Shown here: positions 5,691 to 6,272 of the stretch, in pieces
Position numbering within the stretch: the stretch's first letter is position 1
Layout: every line of letters starts with the position of its first letter
From: Deltaproteobacteria bacterium
GTDB taxonomy: Bacteria > Desulfobacterota > GWC2-55-46 > JAUVFY01
NCBI GenBank assembly: GCA_030594025.1
Contig: JAUVFY010000081.1
Coordinates: forward strand, 1-6,272
Length of the DNA: 6,272 nucleotides
Direction of reading: 5' to 3'
Position numbers and translations under genes: made by a program
Notes under the pieces: generated by a model
The model's input: the letters and a program-made list of their open reading frames with translations, nothing else
Database searches by the model: none
What the model was told of the DNA's origin: nothing

Positions 5691-6272
5691 GAAGCGAAGT
5701 CCGCTCTGGTTGTAATCGACGTTCAGAACGATTTCTGTAGCGGCGGTACTCTGGAGGTCCCCGACGGGGACGCGGTGGTGCCGGTGATCAATAGATACAT
5801 GGAGAAGTTCGCCTCACGGGGGCTCCCGATATACGCCTCCAGGGACTGGCACCCGGAAACTACGAAACACTTCAAGGCATACGGCGGCGTATGGCCAGTC
5901 CACTGCGTTCAGGGCACAAAGGGGGCCGAGTTCCACGGCGGGCTCAAGTTCCCCGAGGGGACGGTCGTCATAACTGAGGGGGACACTCCGGACAAGGAAG
6001 GTTATTCTTGTTTCGAGGGCCGGGATCCTGAAGGAAGGGACTTCGGCGAGTTATTGCGCTCCGGTGGGGTAGACCACCTCTATATCGGGGGGCTTGCCAC
6101 GGACTACTGCGTAAGTGCAACTGCCCTGGACGCCCTGAAGGAGGGTTTCAAGGTAACTCTCCTAACTGACGCGGTGAGGGGGGTGGATCTGAAACCGGGA
6201 GACTCGGAGAGGGCTGTTGAAGAGATGAAAGAAAACGGTGCGTTAACGGCCACGCTGGATGAAGTCAAGCTC
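5688..6272 (+). CDS. pncA: Nicotinamidase / pyrazinamidase (isochorismatase-like fold), 3' end outside the window
   Basis: Hydrolyses nicotinamide to nicotinate and ammonia in NAD salvage, in the cytoplasm. The frame gives 195 residues before the window ends; family members are about 180-220, so little is missing. IDVQNDF places the catalytic Asp at residue 11. RDWHPETTKHF and WPVHC supply the metal ligands Asp53, His55, His61 and His72, with spacing nearly the same as in the Mycobacterium enzyme. GGLATDYCVSATALDAL carries the nucleophile Cys141 and is the most characteristic nicotinamidase block. The third catalytic residue, normally Lys in a KG pair before the YSxF block, reads Glu97 here (ITEGDTPDKEGYSCF), so activity is not assured. 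The gene has its own promoter and a strong ribosome binding site, and is divergent from the M16 gene. Other isochorismatase-like hydrolases are the alternative, but the metal site argues for PncA. Confidence 0.9.
   Translation, partial: MEAKSALVVIDVQNDFCSGGTLEVPDGDAVVPVINRYMEKFASRGLPIYASRDWHPETTKHFKAYGGVWPVHCVQGTKGAEFHGGLKFPEGTVVITEGDTPDKEGYSCFEGRDPEGRDFGELLRSGGVDHLYIGGLATDYCVSATALDALKEGFKVTLLTDAVRGVDLKPGDSERAVEEMKENGALTATLDEVKL

Overview
The window looks like an ordinary chromosomal segment of a didermic bacterium. Coding DNA is of middling GC content and the spacers between transcription units are strikingly AT-rich. Two of the five genes encode proteins with lipoprotein signal peptides. 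An iron-sulfur type PurF, a THEP1-type NTPase and a fused M16 peptidase together would fit a deltaproteobacterial, Nitrospirota-like or related lineage, but this placement is inference from gene style only; no RNA gene or phylogenetic marker is present to settle it.

Layout. (1) Positions 21-2087, plus strand: purF (amidophosphoribosyltransferase, first step of purine synthesis) followed after 9 bases by a gene for a small lipoprotein of unknown function. The pair is closed by a clear intrinsic terminator at 2125-2170. (2) Positions 2170-2308: a spacer that becomes extremely AT-rich, holds a perfect 9-bp inverted repeat, and leads directly into a gene for a THEP1-like nucleoside-triphosphatase (2309-2863). 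That gene has no ribosome binding site and may be read from a leaderless message. (3) Positions 2891-5536, minus strand, converging on the NTPase gene with only 27 bases between: a long lipoprotein M16 zinc peptidase in which two homologous halves are fused and have divided the active-site duties. (4) Positions 5537-5687: a compact divergent promoter region with a good promoter on each strand and several dyads. (5) Positions 5688-6272, plus strand: pncA (nicotinamidase, NAD salvage), running off the right edge.

How the genes relate. They do not form an evident single system. purF and pncA both belong to nucleotide/NAD metabolism, but they sit in separate transcription units. The M16 protease and the unknown lipoprotein are probably envelope proteins. 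I see no mobile element, CRISPR array, RNA gene or defence-like cassette. The points most worth a second look are small: the usual catalytic lysine of PncA reads as glutamate; a one-codon ATG-TAA reading frame lies between the pncA ribosome binding site and its true start; the two M16 halves have complementary degenerate active sites; and the NTPase gene seems to be leaderless.
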